Assembly (NCBI GenBank): GCA_024399065.1
Contig: JAKSIB010000029.1
Coordinates: 1-42,745, forward strand
Direction: 5' to 3'
Source: Fibrobacter sp.
Lineage (GTDB): Bacteria > Fibrobacterota > Fibrobacteria > Fibrobacterales > Fibrobacteraceae
Length of the DNA: 42,745 nucleotides
Shown one piece after another: positions 41,179 to 42,745 of this stretch (positions within the stretch are counted from its first letter, which is position 1; each line of letters begins with the position of its first letter). A model generated the notes under the pieces. It saw only the letters and a list, made by a program, of their open reading frames with translations, was not told the DNA's origin and searched no databases. Both the position numbers and the translations under genes were made by a program.

Positions 41179-41260
41179 GTGTATTTTCGGCACCCCAATT
41201 AACATTTTTCGTAAAATGTAATGTAAAACTATATTTACAGAATAATCAAAATAAATGCAT

Positions 41261-41358
41261 CTTACAAAATTGTTAGTTTTTGCAACATAGACCCTTTAAA
41301 TTTAACCAAAAAACGCAATTGGAAAATCTTTCAAAAAAGTAACTTACAAAATTGTAGG
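41261..41358. promoter_or_regulatory. two near-identical palindromic sites upstream of gdhA
   Basis: CTTACAAAATTGTTAG (41261-41276) and CTTACAAAATTGTAGG (41343-41358), 82 bp apart, each centred on TACAA-AA-TTGTA. A further GTAAA / TTTAC inverted repeat is at 41223-41238. They lie in the 383-bp spacer between the GH9 gene and gdhA, upstream of the predicted gdhA promoter, as expected for an activator or repressor. I see no gene in this spacer. Confidence 0.5.
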
Positions 41359-41384
41359 AAATTAACGTTTTTTGTACATGACCA

Positions 41385-41414
41385 CTTGTTTTTTTTCATT
41401 ATTTGTTATCTTTA
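41385..41414 (+). promoter_or_regulatory. candidate gdhA promoter
   Basis: CTTG at 41385-41388, 18 nt, then TATCTTTA at 41407-41414, close to the TTTG-N19-TAnnTTTG layout. The leader is about 90 nt long. Confidence 0.4.
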
Positions 41415-41479
41415 TTTCCGTAACAGAAATGCCATGCTCAAGGGTCTATAAACACTCGAAAGCGGGCACAAAAGTTTAA

Positions 41480-42745
<1,266 letters not shown>

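Noticed and set aside
39348..41198. 616-codon minus-strand frame opposite the GH9 gene
   Set aside because: Shadow caused by biased codon use of the cellulase gene. It runs through the terminator, and its translation has no family resemblance while the plus strand shows the full GH9 motifs.

Overview
The window looks like chromosomal DNA of a Fibrobacter-type bacterium (phylum Fibrobacterota). This rests on gene content, not on a marker search. It carries a secreted GH9 cellulase with a C-terminal sorting-like domain, a modular lipoprotein ending in a formylglycine-generating-enzyme-like domain, long outer-surface lipoproteins, SGNH/MBOAT surface acylation genes, and AT-rich spacers full of short degenerate repeats. 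About 30 protein genes are supported. I see no tRNA, rRNA, CRISPR array, prophage or intact IS element.

Layout. 0-0.7 kb: decayed Rpn/PD-(D/E)XK transposase-like relic. 0.8-6.5 kb: surface polysaccharide locus, with a tightly overlapping minus-strand operon (GT2, GT4, GT2, Wzi-like outer-membrane barrel) and a divergent GT4. 6.6-7.5 kb: MauE/DoxX-like membrane pair. 7.6-11.3 kb: thiC and ilvD, convergent. 11.4-13.6 kb: rRNA methyltransferase with a membrane protein. 13.9 kb: orphan RelB/DinJ-like antitoxin. 14.2-19.5 kb: predicted polysaccharide O-acylation operon (two SGNH proteins and an MBOAT). 19.6-26.2 kb: hisS, a small lipoprotein, a NYN/OST-HTH protein and a 1288-residue TPR-DUF3857-transglutaminase lipoprotein. 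26.3-29.1 kb: gapA, an acidic small protein and proA. 29.1-29.4 kb: candidate sRNA. 29.5-32.3 kb: GH2 protein with altered catalytic motifs. 32.6-33.3 kb: rplU-rpmA. 33.5-36.8 kb: FGE-like lipoprotein and a short divergent MTHFR. 37.0-38.2 kb: sdpR-sdpI with a structured leader. 38.5-41.1 kb: inositol monophosphatase family protein and GH9. 41.5 kb to the end: gdhA, cut by the window edge.

Expression signals form the most coherent unexpected pattern. A TATATT/TAAATT/TAGATT box, often preceded by TTTGC, recurs upstream of most transcription units. In about nine units it ends only 6-10 nt before the start codon and no Shine-Dalgarno is present, which predicts leaderless or near-leaderless mRNAs. 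Units with the box further upstream carry clear GGAG/GAGG/AAAGGA sites. The sdpRI promoter (TTGACA, 17 bp, TATATT) supports the box being a real -10 element.

The other main observations are structured or repeated non-coding DNA: a two-copy covarying hairpin module in the predicted sdpRI leader, a duplicated terminator-like element before the IMPase gene, 26-bp tandem repeats running out of the MTHFR stop codon, a 33-bp inverted repeat, and an extragenic-type repeat inserted in frame in the methyltransferase gene. All function calls are from reading the sequence; no database search was run.
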